Shown: positions 17,603 through 26,795 of the stretch, in pieces | Numbering within the stretch: position 1 is the first letter of the stretch | How the letters are laid out: the number at the start of each line of letters is the position of its first letter | Origin: Nonlabens dokdonensis DSW-6 | GTDB taxonomy: Bacteria > Bacteroidota > Bacteroidia > Flavobacteriales > Flavobacteriaceae | NCBI RefSeq assembly: GCF_000332115.1 | Contig: NC_020156.1 | Location: forward strand, 2,977,501 to 3,041,500 | Direction: 5' to 3' | Length of the DNA: 64,000 nt | Position numbers and translations under genes: made by a program | The notes under the pieces: model-generated | The model's input: only the letters and a program-made list of their open reading frames with translations | What the model was told of the DNA's origin: nothing | Databases searched by the model: none

Positions 17603-18295
17603 TTACAACAAAAACCCCAAAACACCACCCAAAACCATTACTACAATCTTAGCCAGATTAAATTTATGATTTTCACTAGCTTCTAAAATCAAAGTCGTAG
17701 AAACATGAAGAACGATTCCTGCGACTATCGCTTTTATAGGTAACATCACCTCTTGAAGAAATTCAATATTTCCAGCAGTAAGACTTCCTAACGGTGACAT
17801 TGCTGCAAAAAACAAAATGATAAGGATTGTTTTGTAGGTTTTAAACTTACTATTCAGTAAAAACGAAGTCAGTATAAATGCAATAGGAATTTTGTGTACA
17901 GCTATTCCATAAAGCATTCCCATTCCATGATTGTGATCGTGCCCGTGACTTTCCTGCAGTGGCATTCCTTCTAAAAACGCGTGCAAACACAAACTTCCAA
18001 ATAACAAAAACGGAAAAACACTCACGTCTTTATTCACATGCAAATGACCATGCTCTGCACCTTTTGAAAAGAACTCTAGAATAATTTGTAAAAAAACGCC
18101 ACCCATAAGATAGGCAGCATAAGTACTTTCTCCAGTTCCATAGATCTCTGGTAAAAACTCACTGGCAACCGCGCTCAGTAAAAAAGCACCAGAAAAAGCC
18201 AGCAACAATTTCATACGATTTGCAGACTGAGGCTTGATAACTATAGCCGCAACAAACCCTAGAAGAACAGCAAGAAAAGGTAAAAGTAAATTCAT
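17603..18295 (-). CDS. ZIP family metal transporter
   Basis: This is a 230-residue membrane protein with 7-8 helices. A His-rich loop (SHGHDHNHGMG) is followed by IAVHKIPIAFILTSF, the helix IV metal-binding segment of ZIP proteins (HxxP instead of the common HNxPEG), and VLHVSTTLILEAS provides the helix V ligands. An upstream LHAFLEGMPLQESHGH segment carries the related H-x3-EG pattern. It likely moves Zn2+ or another divalent cation across the inner membrane. Direction and substrate cannot be read from sequence. Confidence 0.82.
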   Translation of the reverse strand: MNLLLPFLAVLLGFVAAIVIKPQSANRMKLLLAFSGAFLLSAVASEFLPEIYGTGESTYAAYLMGGVFLQIILEFFSKGAEHGHLHVNKDVSVFPFLLFGSLCLHAFLEGMPLQESHGHDHNHGMGMLYGIAVHKIPIAFILTSFLLNSKFKTYKTILIILFFAAMSPLGSLTAGNIEFLQEVMLPIKAIVAGIVLHVSTTLILEASENHKFNLAKIVVMVLGGVLGFLL

Positions 18296-18411
18296 ATTTT
18301 GTTCAAAATCATCTCAGAAAATTTGGCTCAGAGATAATTAATTATGTAGTCATGCAATTTCCAAATTTATCAGAGATCTGCTTTTGCAATCGCAAATTTA
18401 GTTAATTTAGG

Positions 18412-18448
18412 TTTCCCCTTTGGGGAAATGTCCGCTAGGACAATGGGG
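18412..18448. repeat. Dispersed double-hairpin repeat, copy 1
   Basis: TTTCCCC-TTT-GGGGAAA is followed directly by TGTCC-GCTA-GGACA and AATGGGG. The same 36-38 base unit occurs at 21282-21317 and 48233-48268. Confidence 0.75.
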
Positions 18449-18497
18449 CTGGCGCAAGAGTAAAAACTCACAGCTCACCAACTCAAAGACTCAGAGA

Positions 18498-19673
18498 CTA
18501 CTTTTCCTCCTCACGAGCTCTCACTTTATGCAACTTCTTCGTCCCTTTATACATTTCGTATTTCACAAGTTTAGCCTCAATTTTACCATTGTACAATTGG
18601 ATCTTGCGTGATGGACGCAAACCTACAAATTTTAATGCCTCCAGATTTCCAGTAATCATCCATGCGGTAGAACCGGCATAACGTTGTTTTAACGTATCAC
18701 CTATAGACTTATAAAATTCTTCCACATCTACAGAAATACGCTCATCATACGGCGGATTGAACATCAAGAATGCACTCGCGCTTTGATGATCTCTAAAGAA
18801 ATCACCTTTTTCAACCGATATAAAGTCCGTGAGATTGGCGTTTTTTACGTTTTCTATCGCTTTCTCGACGGTATAACCATCAGCATCGCGGGAGATAATT
18901 TTACCGTCAAATTCGCGCATTTTTTTCAAACAACTTGCCTGTATATTTTCAAACAGCTCATTATTATAATCGGGCCATTTTTCAAAACCAAATTCTGGTC
19001 TATTAATATTAGGAGCAATGTTAGCGCCTATCATGGCTGCTTCTATAGCAATCGTTCCACTACCACACATGGGGTCAATAAAAGTGGAACGCTGGTCCCA
19101 GTTGCTCAACAATATAATTCCAGCTGCAAGCACTTCGTTAATAGGAGCGACGTTAGTCTTATCTCTATAACCGCGTTTATATAAAGGTTCTCCACTGGTA
19201 TCTAGGGAAACATCTACATTTTGATCATTGATATGCACAGAAATTCGTAAATCAGGATGTTTGGTATCTACATCTGGACGCTGTCCCGTTTTATTACGTA
19301 TTTGATCTACAATCGCATCTTTCGTCTTCAACGCCACATACTGACTATGATTAAAATATTGCGATGCAATCGTACCATGAACCGCAAGAGAATCGTGATG
19401 TGTCAAGTGCTTAGACCAGTCGTACTGATAGATACCGTCATACAAGTCAACTTCGGTGCGCGCTCTAAAACTATAAATAGGTTTTAAGATTCTTATCGCA
19501 GTTCGCAACATCATATTTGCTTTGTACATAAAGCCTTGGTCGCCAGTAAATTCTACCATGCGTACACCACGTTTTATGTTCATAGCACCTAGTTGTTTGA
19601 GCTCTTGTTCAAGGACTTCTTCTAGGCCAAAAAGCGTTTTGGCAATCATCTTAAAATTTTGGGACATCATCAT
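18498..19673 (-). CDS. THUMP-domain class I RNA methyltransferase (RlmL/Trm14-like)
   Basis: This 391-residue enzyme starts MMMSQNFKMIAKTLFGLEEVL. The N-terminal part, about 1-160, is a ferredoxin-like plus THUMP RNA-binding region. It is followed by the SAM site FIDPMCGSGTIAIEAAM (near residue 200) and the catalytic MFNPPYDERI (NPPY, near 310), which marks N2-guanine methyltransferases. Length and motifs match the stand-alone N-terminal half of RlmL, which makes 23S rRNA m2G. The three tandem ATG codons leave the exact start open by two residues. It is divergent from the SAM methyltransferase at 19712, with overlapping promoters. Confidence 0.88.
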   Translation of the reverse strand: MMMSQNFKMIAKTLFGLEEVLEQELKQLGAMNIKRGVRMVEFTGDQGFMYKANMMLRTAIRILKPIYSFRARTEVDLYDGIYQYDWSKHLTHHDSLAVHGTIASQYFNHSQYVALKTKDAIVDQIRNKTGQRPDVDTKHPDLRISVHINDQNVDVSLDTSGEPLYKRGYRDKTNVAPINEVLAAGIILLSNWDQRSTFIDPMCGSGTIAIEAAMIGANIAPNINRPEFGFEKWPDYNNELFENIQASCLKKMREFDGKIISRDADGYTVEKAIENVKNANLTDFISVEKGDFFRDHQSASAFLMFNPPYDERISVDVEEFYKSIGDTLKQRYAGSTAWMITGNLEALKFVGLRPSRKIQLYNGKIEAKLVKYEMYKGTKKLHKVRAREEEK

Positions 19674-19677
19674 GAGA

Positions 19678-19705
19678 TTTGAACGGCAAAATTACGGTAT
19701 TTTTG
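19678..19705 (+). promoter_or_regulatory. TTTG-N16-TATTTTTG promoter, near-leaderless
   Basis: TTTG (19678-19681) and TATTTTTG (19698-19705) match the consensus exactly, with the same 16-base spacer as at 15711. The ATG at 19712 lies only 6 bases after the -7 box, so the transcript would begin at or next to the start codon. Confidence 0.65.
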
Positions 19706-19719
19706 CGGTCTATGAGCAA
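19687..19719 (-). promoter_or_regulatory. Opposing promoter of the THUMP methyltransferase gene
   Basis: On the minus strand TAATTTTG occupies 19694-19687 and a TTG lies at 19719-19717 (22-base spacer). The box interleaves with the plus-strand promoter at 19678-19705, so the two polymerases cannot bind at once. Confidence 0.55.
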
Positions 19720-20512
19720 TCAAAACACATCAGATCAGTGGTACGCAAATTGGTTTGACACGCCATACTACCACATTCTCTATCGCGATCGTGATTATAA
19801 AGAAGCTGGCGAATTCATGCAGCGACTCACACAGCGGTTAGAATTGGATAGGAACGCTCATATCATGGATTTAGCCTGCGGTCGTGGTCGTCACAGCATG
19901 TATTTGAATCAGCTAGGATATCGTGTAACTGGTGTTGATTTGTCAGATAGTAGTATCGCTTTCGCGAAAGCGGAATTACAAAAATCTGCATCGCGAGTAT
20001 CAAACAATCAAGAAAATGACATTCTAAGTCCTATCGATGCTTCTCGCATTGAGTTCCATGTGCACAACATGACCGTTCCATATGATCAAACTTTTGATGC
20101 GGTTTTCAATCTGTTTACCAGTTTTGGGTATTTTGATGATGCAGCAGACAATTTAAAGACCATAAAAGCTATAAAAGCTAATCTAAAGCCTGGAGGCTAT
20201 GGTGTCATCGATTTTATGAACTCGCATTATGTGATCAAAAATCTGGTAGCTCAAAATTCCAAAACCGAAGAAGGGATTACTTTTCACAATTCTAGACGTT
20301 TTGAAGATGGTTTTATTTATAAAGACATCAAATTTAGGGACAACGATCACGATTACCACTTTACAGAACGAGTAAGCGCGCTCACTTTAAAAGATTTTCA
20401 AAGCTATTTTAAAGAAGCTGGACTGGATTTACTAGATGTTTATGGTAACTACCATCTCGAGGATTATGATGAAAAAACATCAGATCGTTTGATTATGGTT
20501 TTTAGGAATTAA
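19712..20512 (+). CDS. Class I SAM-dependent methyltransferase
   Basis: ATG at 19712 gives 266 residues starting MSNQNTSDQWYANWFDTPYY. The frame extends to a TTG at 19679 but that overlaps the promoter. SAM motif I is MDLACGRGRHSMYLNQLGY, motif II VTGVDLSDSSI, and the FDAVFNLFTSFGYFDD and LKPGGYGVIDFMN segments complete the Rossmann methyltransferase fold. The YHILYRDRDYKEA start and GGYGVIDFMNSHYV are common to a Bacteroidota family of unknown substrate. The palindrome at 19957 encodes IAFAKAEL between strand 2 and the next helix. Confidence 0.82.
   Translation: MSNQNTSDQWYANWFDTPYYHILYRDRDYKEAGEFMQRLTQRLELDRNAHIMDLACGRGRHSMYLNQLGYRVTGVDLSDSSIAFAKAELQKSASRVSNNQENDILSPIDASRIEFHVHNMTVPYDQTFDAVFNLFTSFGYFDDAADNLKTIKAIKANLKPGGYGVIDFMNSHYVIKNLVAQNSKTEEGITFHNSRRFEDGFIYKDIKFRDNDHDYHFTERVSALTLKDFQSYFKEAGLDLLDVYGNYHLEDYDEKTSDRLIMVFRN
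19957..19972. repeat. 16-bp palindrome inside the methyltransferase gene
   Basis: Perfect CGCTTTCGCGAAAGCG followed by GAA, read as AFAKAE. Confidence 0.85.
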
Positions 20513-20554
20513 GATAACTGTCATTCTTCTACTGTGTGCGGTTGTTTAAAAGAA

Positions 20555-21275
20555 TTTCATAATATTTTATAGAAGATTTCCATTACCGCATTAACCTTTC
20601 CGACCAAAACTCGCTGCCGCTCTCTTTGCCCACCTTTCCTTTTCCAGAAATTTGCTTGAGCAAAATATCAGGGACCTTAAAGGAATTTTTTTAAAAACTC
20701 CTCGCCTAAGAATAGGCGAGGACAGATTGGCCTCGTGGCTCCAGCCGCGATGCAATCAGGAGTGGTTTAAGGATGCTTGAAATTTTCTCAAGGAAAAACA
20801 TATTCCAATTCTTAAGCCTAAAGGCTGAAAATACTGTTTCACCAATTTTTATAATAGATTTAGAGTAGTTTCCAATACCGCATCAACCTTTCCGACCAAA
20901 ACTCGCTGCGGCTTGCTTTGCTCATCTTTCAGATCCCAGAAATTTGCTTGAGCAAATTATCAGGGATCTGAAAGGAGTTTTTTAAAAACTCCTCGCCTAA
21001 GAATAGGCGAGGACAGATTGGCCTCGTGGCTCCAGCCGCGATGCAATCAGGAGTGGTTGAAAGATGTTTGAAATTTTCTCAATAAAAAAAACATATTCCA
21101 ATTCTTAAGCCTAAAGGGTGGAAATACTGTTTCACTAATTTTTATAATAGATTTAGAATAGTTTGCAACACTGCATCAACCTTTCCGACCAAAGCTTGCT
21201 GCCGCTCTCTTTGCTCATTTTTCCTTTCCCAGAAATTTGCTTGAGCAAATTATCAGGGATCTGAAAGGAGTTTTA
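20555..21275. repeat. Tandem repeat, about 292-bp unit, 2.4 copies
   Basis: The landmark CCGACCAAA recurs at 20600, 20892 and 21185 (CCGACCAAAG), giving periods of 292 and 293. Each unit carries ATTTGCTTGAGCAAA(A/T), a near-palindrome, and copies 1-2 carry CTCGCCTA-AGAA-TAGGCGAG, a perfect 8-bp hairpin. The third copy stops after the first dyad. No ORF is supported in 20513-21359. A shorter inverted relative lies at 9521-9592. Confidence 0.8.
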
Positions 21276-21281
21276 TATATG

Positions 21282-21317
21282 TTTCCCCTTTAAGGAAATG
21301 TCCGCAGGACAATGGGG
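21282..21317. repeat. Dispersed double-hairpin repeat, copy 2
   Basis: TTTCCCCTTTAAGGAAA followed by TGTCC-GC-AGGACA and ATGGGG, directly after the tandem repeat array and 42 bases from the pyrF stop. Confidence 0.7.
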
Positions 21318-21359
21318 CCGAGATGCTGGAATAATAAATAAAGTGATTTTGAAATGATT

Positions 21360-22169
21360 CTAAATCAACTCAGCCATTTGTTTTTGCAATTCAAGAGCTT
21401 TTGCTCTTGCAGCGTCAGCAAAATCAGTATCGTTGGATGCGTATATAATACTGCGAGATGAATTAACAAGAAGACCTACTTGATCATTCTTGCCATAGGT
21501 AACCACTTCTTCTAGGCTACCGCCTTGAGCGCCTACTCCTGGAACGAGTAAAAATGAATTGGGAACTATCTGACGTATTTCTTTTAAGTATTCTGCTTTT
21601 GTAGCACCTACTACATACATTAATCGGTCACTGTTTTTGTATTGTGAAGCTGTTTTCAAGACTTCTTGATATAAGGGTTTTTCATCGACAGTTTTAGTCT
21701 GAAAATCAAAAGCACCTTGATTAGAGGTTAAAGCTAGTAAAATGGCAAACTTATCCTCAAATTCAAGAAACGGCTCCACCGAATCTTTCCCCATGTAAGG
21801 AGCGATCGTGACACTGTCAAAATTTAAATCTTCAAAAAAAGCTTTTGCATAACGAGTAGAAGTGTTTCCTATATCGCCACGTTTAGCATCGGCTATGGTA
21901 AAGTGATCGGGATAATTCTTATTGAGATAATTGATTGTTTTTTCAAGTGCCATCCATCCTTTTACACCATAAGCTTCAAAGAAAGCGGTATTGGGTTTAT
22001 AAGCTACACAAAGATCATGAGTAGCTTCTATTATTGCTTTCGAGAAAGCGAAAATAGGATCTTCCTCCTGCAACAGATGAGTTGGAATCTTTTCAAGATC
22101 AATATCTAGACCTACGCAAAGGAATGATTTTTTGTTTTCTATTTGTTTGCTGAGATGTGATAAAGTCAT
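21360..22169 (-). CDS. pyrF: Orotidine-5'-phosphate decarboxylase
   Basis: This 269-residue enzyme converts OMP to UMP, the last step of de novo pyrimidine synthesis. It belongs to the longer type of OMP decarboxylase: [14 protein letters not shown] at the N-terminus, the catalytic [14 protein letters not shown] (Asp-Ala-Lys-Arg) near residue 95, and [12 protein letters not shown] for phosphate binding. A degraded copy of the genome's palindrome (22036-22049) encodes part of [12 protein letters not shown]. The acyltransferase gene lies 30 bases upstream on the same strand and may share its transcript. Confidence 0.95.
   Translation of the reverse strand: MTLSHLSKQIENKKSFLCVGLDIDLEKIPTHLLQEEDPIFAFSKAIIEATHDLCVAYKPNTAFFEAYGVKGWMALEKTINYLNKNYPDHFTIADAKRGDIGNTSTRYAKAFFEDLNFDSVTIAPYMGKDSVEPFLEFEDKFAILLALTSNQGAFDFQTKTVDEKPLYQEVLKTASQYKNSDRLMYVVGATKAEYLKEIRQIVPNSFLLVPGVGAQGGSLEEVVTYGKNDQVGLLVNSSRSIIYASNDTDFADAARAKALELQKQMAELI
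22036..22049. repeat. Degraded palindrome copy in pyrF
   Basis: GCTTTCGAGAAAGC differs from the consensus at one central base and encodes FAFSKA rather than AFAKA. Confidence 0.5.
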
Positions 22170-22199
22170 ATCGAGATGTTTTTGATCAGAAAATGAAAT

Positions 22200-23273
22200 T
22201 TAGTAAAAGTACTTTTTAAGTCTTAAAAATGGTTTTTCAAATGCATAATAAGAAGTCATACTTAATAGTATGGTACAAATTAATGCTACTATTGAAAATA
22301 GATGCCAACTAAAACCTAGTTCAAGCTGGTCTAATAGCTTTAATAATAAATTGACTATAATGATATGAAATAAATAGAGTCCGTAAGTAAAAATACCTAA
22401 CTTACTTATCCAGTAGTTATCAGGTATTTTAATCTCATTTTTATGACAAAGCGTAAATAGAATTAAGCTGGTAAAGGAGATGCCATATAAAATAGGTGCT
22501 ACATAATAGAGTGGTGCGTACGATACATTAGGAAGTAAAAAACTGAGCGCTAAAATCGCAACGGCAATTCCATATTTTATAGATATAGGAATAGAAGATA
22601 ATATATTAATAATCTGTCTTTTTTCTATCCACAAAAAAGCTGGAATAGCACCGAATGCAAAATAGTCTAAGTTAGTTAACAGATCTAAAGTCGGTAATCC
22701 TAGGTGCTGGTAAACGATTCTAAAAACAGAAGCGGTAATGATAGATCCCAATATTAAATGCGGTACTTTTTTGATAGGAATGTAATACATGATAATTCCC
22801 CAAAGAATATAAAAATGTTCTTCAATACAAAGTGTCCACATCAATCGTAATGGAGATACGTTAGGGAAACTATTTGTCATCATCATTTGATAGTTCTCTA
22901 GAAAAAACAATGACATAAGCCAGTTGGGTTCGTAACCTTCATTTGAAAATGGAAGCTGGAAAAACTCTAGAATATAAGGCGTTAAAAAAGCAAAAAGGAT
23001 CATTCCATAAAACAGAGGCCATATTCTCAAAACTCTGCGCATGAAAAATTTTTGAAGTAAAATTTTTCCTGTTTTAGATTTTTCTTCTAATAGAATGTAA
23101 GTGATTAAAAAGCCACTTAATACAAAGAAAAAAATGACACCTACGCCACCACTTTTTGAGAAAAACGAGGCGTAATGTGATGATGGTACTGGAATATGAT
23201 GTAAAAAAACCAGCAAAAATGAGAAAAACCGCAAGGCATCAAAAGTGTGAAAATGTCTTCTGGTCTTTCCCAT
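22200..23273 (-). CDS. Acyltransferase family 3 (OafA/YrhL-like)
   Basis: This 357-residue integral membrane protein has about 10 helices. It carries the family-3 acyltransferase marks: TFDALRFFSFLLVFLHH (catalytic His in helix 1), GGVGVIFFFVLSGFLITYIL, FFMRRVLRIWPLFYG (RxxR) and LMWTLCIEEHFYILW. Such enzymes O-acetylate surface polysaccharides or lipids using cytoplasmic acyl-CoA. It may modify the glycan made by the locus at 3-17 kb, but that is only a suggestion from proximity. Confidence 0.88.
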   Translation of the reverse strand: MGKTRRHFHTFDALRFFSFLLVFLHHIPVPSSHYASFFSKSGGVGVIFFFVLSGFLITYILLEEKSKTGKILLQKFFMRRVLRIWPLFYGMILFAFLTPYILEFFQLPFSNEGYEPNWLMSLFFLENYQMMMTNSFPNVSPLRLMWTLCIEEHFYILWGIIMYYIPIKKVPHLILGSIITASVFRIVYQHLGLPTLDLLTNLDYFAFGAIPAFLWIEKRQIINILSSIPISIKYGIAVAILALSFLLPNVSYAPLYYVAPILYGISFTSLILFTLCHKNEIKIPDNYWISKLGIFTYGLYLFHIIIVNLLLKLLDQLELGFSWHLFSIVALICTILLSMTSYYAFEKPFLRLKKYFY

Positions 23274-23505
23274 AATTGGGGATTCTATTTGATTCTACTT
23301 TATGTCAAACTATTTAGTTCATAATTTACAAAAACATGAAAATTATATAACAGGCTTTAATAGTTCTTTTATAATTCGTGACAGATAAAATGGAAATAAT
23401 ATTTATCTATAATAATATAAATTATGTTTTAAAGACCTATATCTAATCCCATTGATAAAACTGCTTTTCTATAACGGACTTGATAAGCAAGAAAGTCTAT
23501 ATAAA

Positions 23506-23976
23506 TTATTTATTAAATTGTACATCCAAAATAAATCCAGCTAAATCGGTGCCATCCCCAATTTGACCACTAAAGTTACCTTGAAATTTTATATCATCAT
23601 TTATGTTGCTTCCAACATTCAAAATGTGTCTGTTATCAATTGCAGTATTAGTAGATAATAGATTACCGTTGATATCTGTATATTCAATTAATATAAAGTT
23701 ATTGGGATTGTCAGTCAAGTTACTGGTAATTTTAAGACTTCTATTATTAATGGCATCTGTTAATAATACAGAGTCACCGTTTGATGAGGTCACGTACTGA
23801 AAATTGGTAAAGATAACTTGACCATCAGGTGCATTACCTTCTAATTGTCTAAAATTGACACTAGCTAATTCCTCTTGAAAGGTAGAATTATCTGTGGATT
23901 CATCATCGCTGTTATCACATGACTGCAATAGGAAAATGCTTAAAAATAGTAGTGAGAATTTTAATAATTTATTCAT
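23506..23976 (-). CDS. Small hypothetical lipoprotein
   Basis: This 156-residue protein has a clear lipoprotein signal (FLLQSC, Cys at about 20) and an acidic linker DNSDDESTDNS. The mature part is beta-rich and ends GTDLAGFILDVQFNK. I recognise no family. It stands alone between the acyltransferase and prfA. Confidence 0.6.
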   Translation of the reverse strand: MNKLLKFSLLFLSIFLLQSCDNSDDESTDNSTFQEELASVNFRQLEGNAPDGQVIFTNFQYVTSSNGDSVLLTDAINNRSLKITSNLTDNPNNFILIEYTDINGNLLSTNTAIDNRHILNVGSNINDDIKFQGNFSGQIGDGTDLAGFILDVQFNK

Positions 23977-24101
23977 AGCTGAAGTATTTAAAAATAGTAA
24001 TTGTGGTTGAAGTCTATATTGCTTTTGTTGTTTTGATACACTTTTATTGTTAGTGGTTTATCTCGATTGATATCATGTGCAATTCTGCGTGTTATAAATC
24101 A

Positions 24102-25178
24102 TTATATCCCATCATCATTCATTTGTAACTTCTCTGTATTATCTACTAGTTGAAGTTCGTCTATGATTTTTTGAATATCACCATTAATGATATTATCTAG
24201 ATCATATAAAGTAAGATTAATTCTATGATCTGTTACACGACCTTGAGAATAGTTATAGGTTCTAATTTTTGCACTACGGTCACCAGAGCTCACCATACTT
24301 TTTCGTTTCTCAGAGTCGGCTTCCATCTTTTTTGCAAGCTCCATTTCGTATAAACGAGAACGTAAAACCTTTAAAGCTTTTTCTAAGTTTTTGTGAGAAG
24401 ACTTTTGATCCTGACAACTTACGATCATTCCCGTAGGCTCGTGGTGTAATTTAATGGCAGAATAGGTAGTGTTCACCGATTGTCCACCAGGACCAGTAGA
24501 AGTGGTGCGTTCAATACGTACTTCTGTCATGTCTAGTTCTACGTCAAATTCTTCAGCCTCTGGAAGTACCATTACTGTTGCTGCACTGGTATGCACACGA
24601 CCTTGAGTTTCGGTTTGAGGAACACGTTGTACACGGTGTACTCCAGCCTCAAACTTGAGAGTTCCGTAAACGTCTTCTCCATTTACTTCAAGGATGATCT
24701 CTTTATAACCACCACTTGTACCATGACTCGTATCTACTACCGATGTGCTCCAGCCTTTACTAGAACAGTATTTTTCATACATACGGAATAAATCACCAGC
24801 AAAAATACTTGCCTCATCTCCACCAGCACCTGCGCGTATTTCCATTACAGCATTCTTAGCATCTTCAGGATCTTTAGGAACCAGCATCATTCGTATTTCT
24901 TCTTCAAGGGCAGGAATAGCTTCTTTAGCTTCGTCTAGCTGCATTTGAGCCATTTCTACCATATCAGCGTCGCTTCCGTCTGCAATAATCTCTTGCGCTT
25001 CTTCTAGGTTTGCGGTCAATTCTATGTAAACCTCACGCTTGTCCATAAGCGCTTTAAGGTCTTTATATTCTTTAGTAAGTTGTACGTATCGTTTTTGATC
25101 TGAGATAATATCTGGCTGAATGATCAAGTCATTTACCTCGTCAAAACGATTTTTTACAATGTTTAATTTATCTATCAT
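24102..25178 (-). CDS. prfA: Peptide chain release factor 1
   Basis: This protein recognises UAA and UAG and triggers peptide release. ATG at 25178 gives 358 residues starting [20 protein letters not shown] longer frame to 25265 adds 29 unrelated residues and covers a near-consensus -7 box (TATTTTCG), so it is not used. The codon-reading tripeptide PQT (about 187-189, in [10 protein letters not shown]) is the RF1 PxT type, not the RF2 SPF. The catalytic GGQ is at about 231-233 (GPGGQSVN). Length is normal. Confidence 0.96.
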   Translation of the reverse strand: MIDKLNIVKNRFDEVNDLIIQPDIISDQKRYVQLTKEYKDLKALMDKREVYIELTANLEEAQEIIADGSDADMVEMAQMQLDEAKEAIPALEEEIRMMLVPKDPEDAKNAVMEIRAGAGGDEASIFAGDLFRMYEKYCSSKGWSTSVVDTSHGTSGGYKEIILEVNGEDVYGTLKFEAGVHRVQRVPQTETQGRVHTSAATVMVLPEAEEFDVELDMTEVRIERTTSTGPGGQSVNTTYSAIKLHHEPTGMIVSCQDQKSSHKNLEKALKVLRSRLYEMELAKKMEADSEKRKSMVSSGDRSAKIRTYNYSQGRVTDHRINLTLYDLDNIINGDIQKIIDELQLVDNTEKLQMNDDGI

Positions 25179-25271
25179 GGTCTTTGTGAACTGCTGCGAA
25201 AATACGGAATTTGCTTGTAATTTTTCGGCATAAAACTTGTTGAATCTCTGTCTTACTAAAAACACTTTTAC

Positions 25272-25877
25272 ATGAAAAATATTCTTATGGTATCGAGCAT
25301 TTTAATTTCAATGACTTCTATAGCACAAACCTTTGAAATAGGAGCTGGAGCAGGAAGTGGAGCGTTTTATTTTATTGAAGATATTGATGCTAACGCTGTT
25401 GCTGCCTATGATTCTCCGGCATCGCTCTATCTAGATGTTAAATATAATTTTAAGGATCGTATTGATGGTTTGAAACTAAGATTACAAAATACGAGTGTGA
25501 ACGTGGTTGGAAATGATTATCAAACTCTAGCACCTATAGATGGAACGGTAGAGATGTTTACTACATCTTTGTTATACGAGCGATTGAGAACTGATAAAAA
25601 ATTTAACGTCGGTTATAATGCAGGTATGGGAATTACTCATCAAGAATTTGTGAGAATTAAAAACATGAATTTACCTCCTAGAGAAGATAAGTTTATGACT
25701 CTATCTTTTGACGGTATTTTTACTCTAAGATTGGATCAAAATTTGAGATTGAACCTCAATACAGGATTATTATGGACAGATCCTATGAACACTTTTAGAG
25801 GTTCTGATAATTGGCAAACGGCAGGAGAAGATTTGAGTTTTTTAGCACAGATAGGAATCTCCTATAAATTTAATTAA
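25272..25877 (+). CDS. Outer membrane beta-barrel protein, unknown family
   Basis: This 201-residue protein has a signal peptide ending SIAQ (about residue 19). The mature chain alternates aromatic and polar residues in strands ([41 protein letters not shown]) and ends ISYKFN with a terminal aromatic-Asn, like small flavobacterial porin-like barrels. Its stop is one base before the TTG start of the MsrA-like gene, so the two are co-translated. Confidence 0.6.
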   Translation: MKNILMVSSILISMTSIAQTFEIGAGAGSGAFYFIEDIDANAVAAYDSPASLYLDVKYNFKDRIDGLKLRLQNTSVNVVGNDYQTLAPIDGTVEMFTTSLLYERLRTDKKFNVGYNAGMGITHQEFVRIKNMNLPPREDKFMTLSFDGIFTLRLDQNLRLNLNTGLLWTDPMNTFRGSDNWQTAGEDLSFLAQIGISYKFN

Positions 25878-25878
25878 A

Positions 25879-26343
25879 TTGACATTTAAATTAGGTTTAG
25901 GTGGAGGCTGCCACTGGTGTACAGAAGCAGTTTTTCAAGCGGTAGAAGGTGTTCTTAAAGTAGAACAAGGTTATATTTCTAGCCTTGAACCATATGATCA
26001 AAAAAGTGAGGCTATTATAATTCATTTTAGTGACTTAAAGCTTTTAGAAAAAATCATTGATATTCATTTACAAACGCATGCTTCTACAAAACAGCACAGT
26101 CGTAGAAGTGAATACCGCAGTGCGATTTATTATTTTGACCTAGAAATGAAAAGTAGAGTAGAGGCTGTAACGGTCTCGCTTTCGCGAAAGCGGAATCAAA
26201 ATTACATCACTCTAATATTGCCTTTTGAAACTTTTGAATCATCTAGGGAATCTATTCGGAATTACTACAAAACAAGACCTGATGCTCCTTTTTGTAAACG
26301 TTATATTGAGCCGAAGTTAGAAGTTGTGAAACGAATGAATTGA
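25879..26343 (+). CDS. Divergent peptide methionine sulfoxide reductase A-like protein
   Basis: The gene uses a TTG start at 25879; no upstream ATG is possible after the preceding stop. The 154-residue product starts with LGLGGGCHWCTEAVFQAVEGV, close to the MsrA signature GCFWCxE with the catalytic Cys. SEYRSAIYYF matches the conserved QYRSAIY segment and PFCKRYIEPKLE has a candidate resolving Cys. The GYxGG and TGHAE motifs of ordinary MsrA are altered (GYISSLEPY, KSEAI). The palindrome at 26177 adds SLSRKR in the second half. Activity on methionine sulfoxide is likely but not certain. Confidence 0.7.
   Translation: MTFKLGLGGGCHWCTEAVFQAVEGVLKVEQGYISSLEPYDQKSEAIIIHFSDLKLLEKIIDIHLQTHASTKQHSRRSEYRSAIYYFDLEMKSRVEAVTVSLSRKRNQNYITLILPFETFESSRESIRNYYKTRPDAPFCKRYIEPKLEVVKRMN
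26177..26192. repeat. 16-bp palindrome inside the MsrA-like gene
   Basis: Perfect CGCTTTCGCGAAAGCG read in the alternative frame, giving SLSRKR. Confidence 0.85.
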
Positions 26344-26361
26344 TAAAAAACTTAATGTAAT

Positions 26362-26389
26362 CTGTCATGCTGATTTTATTTCAGCATCT
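26362..26389. repeat. Hairpin repeat left of the GIY-YIG gene
   Basis: The 28-base unit begins CTGTCATGCTGA and contains the stem ATGCTGA / TCAGCAT (26367-26373, 26381-26387). Its inverted partner is at 26796-26823, matching at 24 of 28 bases, with a compensatory change in the stem. Confidence 0.7.
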
Positions 26390-26426
26390 ACTCATTGGGG
26401 ACGAAAAAATTATTAATTTTAAGCTA

Positions 26427-26735
26427 ATGGCTTTTAAATCGTTACACCTATACTGGATCTATATCTTAACGAATAAGAAACGCGGTGTTATGTATGTAGG
26501 AGTTACTGGCGGAATTGAGGATAGATTGAGAAGACATCATTTAGGAGAAGGGTCGGTTTTTACGAAAAAATACAATGCTAATAAACTCGTCTATTTTGAA
26601 GAGTTTCAGTATATAAATGATGCAATTGCAAGGGAAAAGCAATTGAAAAACTGGCATCGAGAATGGAAAATCAACCTGATAGAAGAAGAAAATCCAGATT
26701 GGAATGATTTGTCTGAAAATTGGAATACAGATTGA
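26427..26735 (+). CDS. Stand-alone GIY-YIG nuclease-superfamily protein
   Basis: ATG at 26427 gives 102 residues starting MAFKSLHLYWIYILTNKKRG; an extension to 26367 would run through the hairpin repeat and is rejected. The GIY-YIG core is YIYILTN-like: WIYILTNKK then MYVGVTGGIEDRLRRHH, with the catalytic Arg in the helix, then KLVYFEEF and AIAREKQLKNWHREWKINLI. The family (UPF0213-like) is common in Flavobacteriaceae, function unknown, DNA nicking presumed. The gene is framed by two inverted copies of a 28-base hairpin, suggesting it travels as a unit. Confidence 0.85.
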   Translation: MAFKSLHLYWIYILTNKKRGVMYVGVTGGIEDRLRRHHLGEGSVFTKKYNANKLVYFEEFQYINDAIAREKQLKNWHREWKINLIEEENPDWNDLSENWNTD

Positions 26736-26795
26736 AACCTTTATCAAGCACTGATAAGTTTGCGAGAGAAAATTGTATTATCGTACCTATCTATG

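Noticed and set aside
20555..21275. Possible CRISPR array
   Set aside because: Only 2.4 copies with a 292-bp unit and no short direct repeats or cas genes; it is a tandem duplication.
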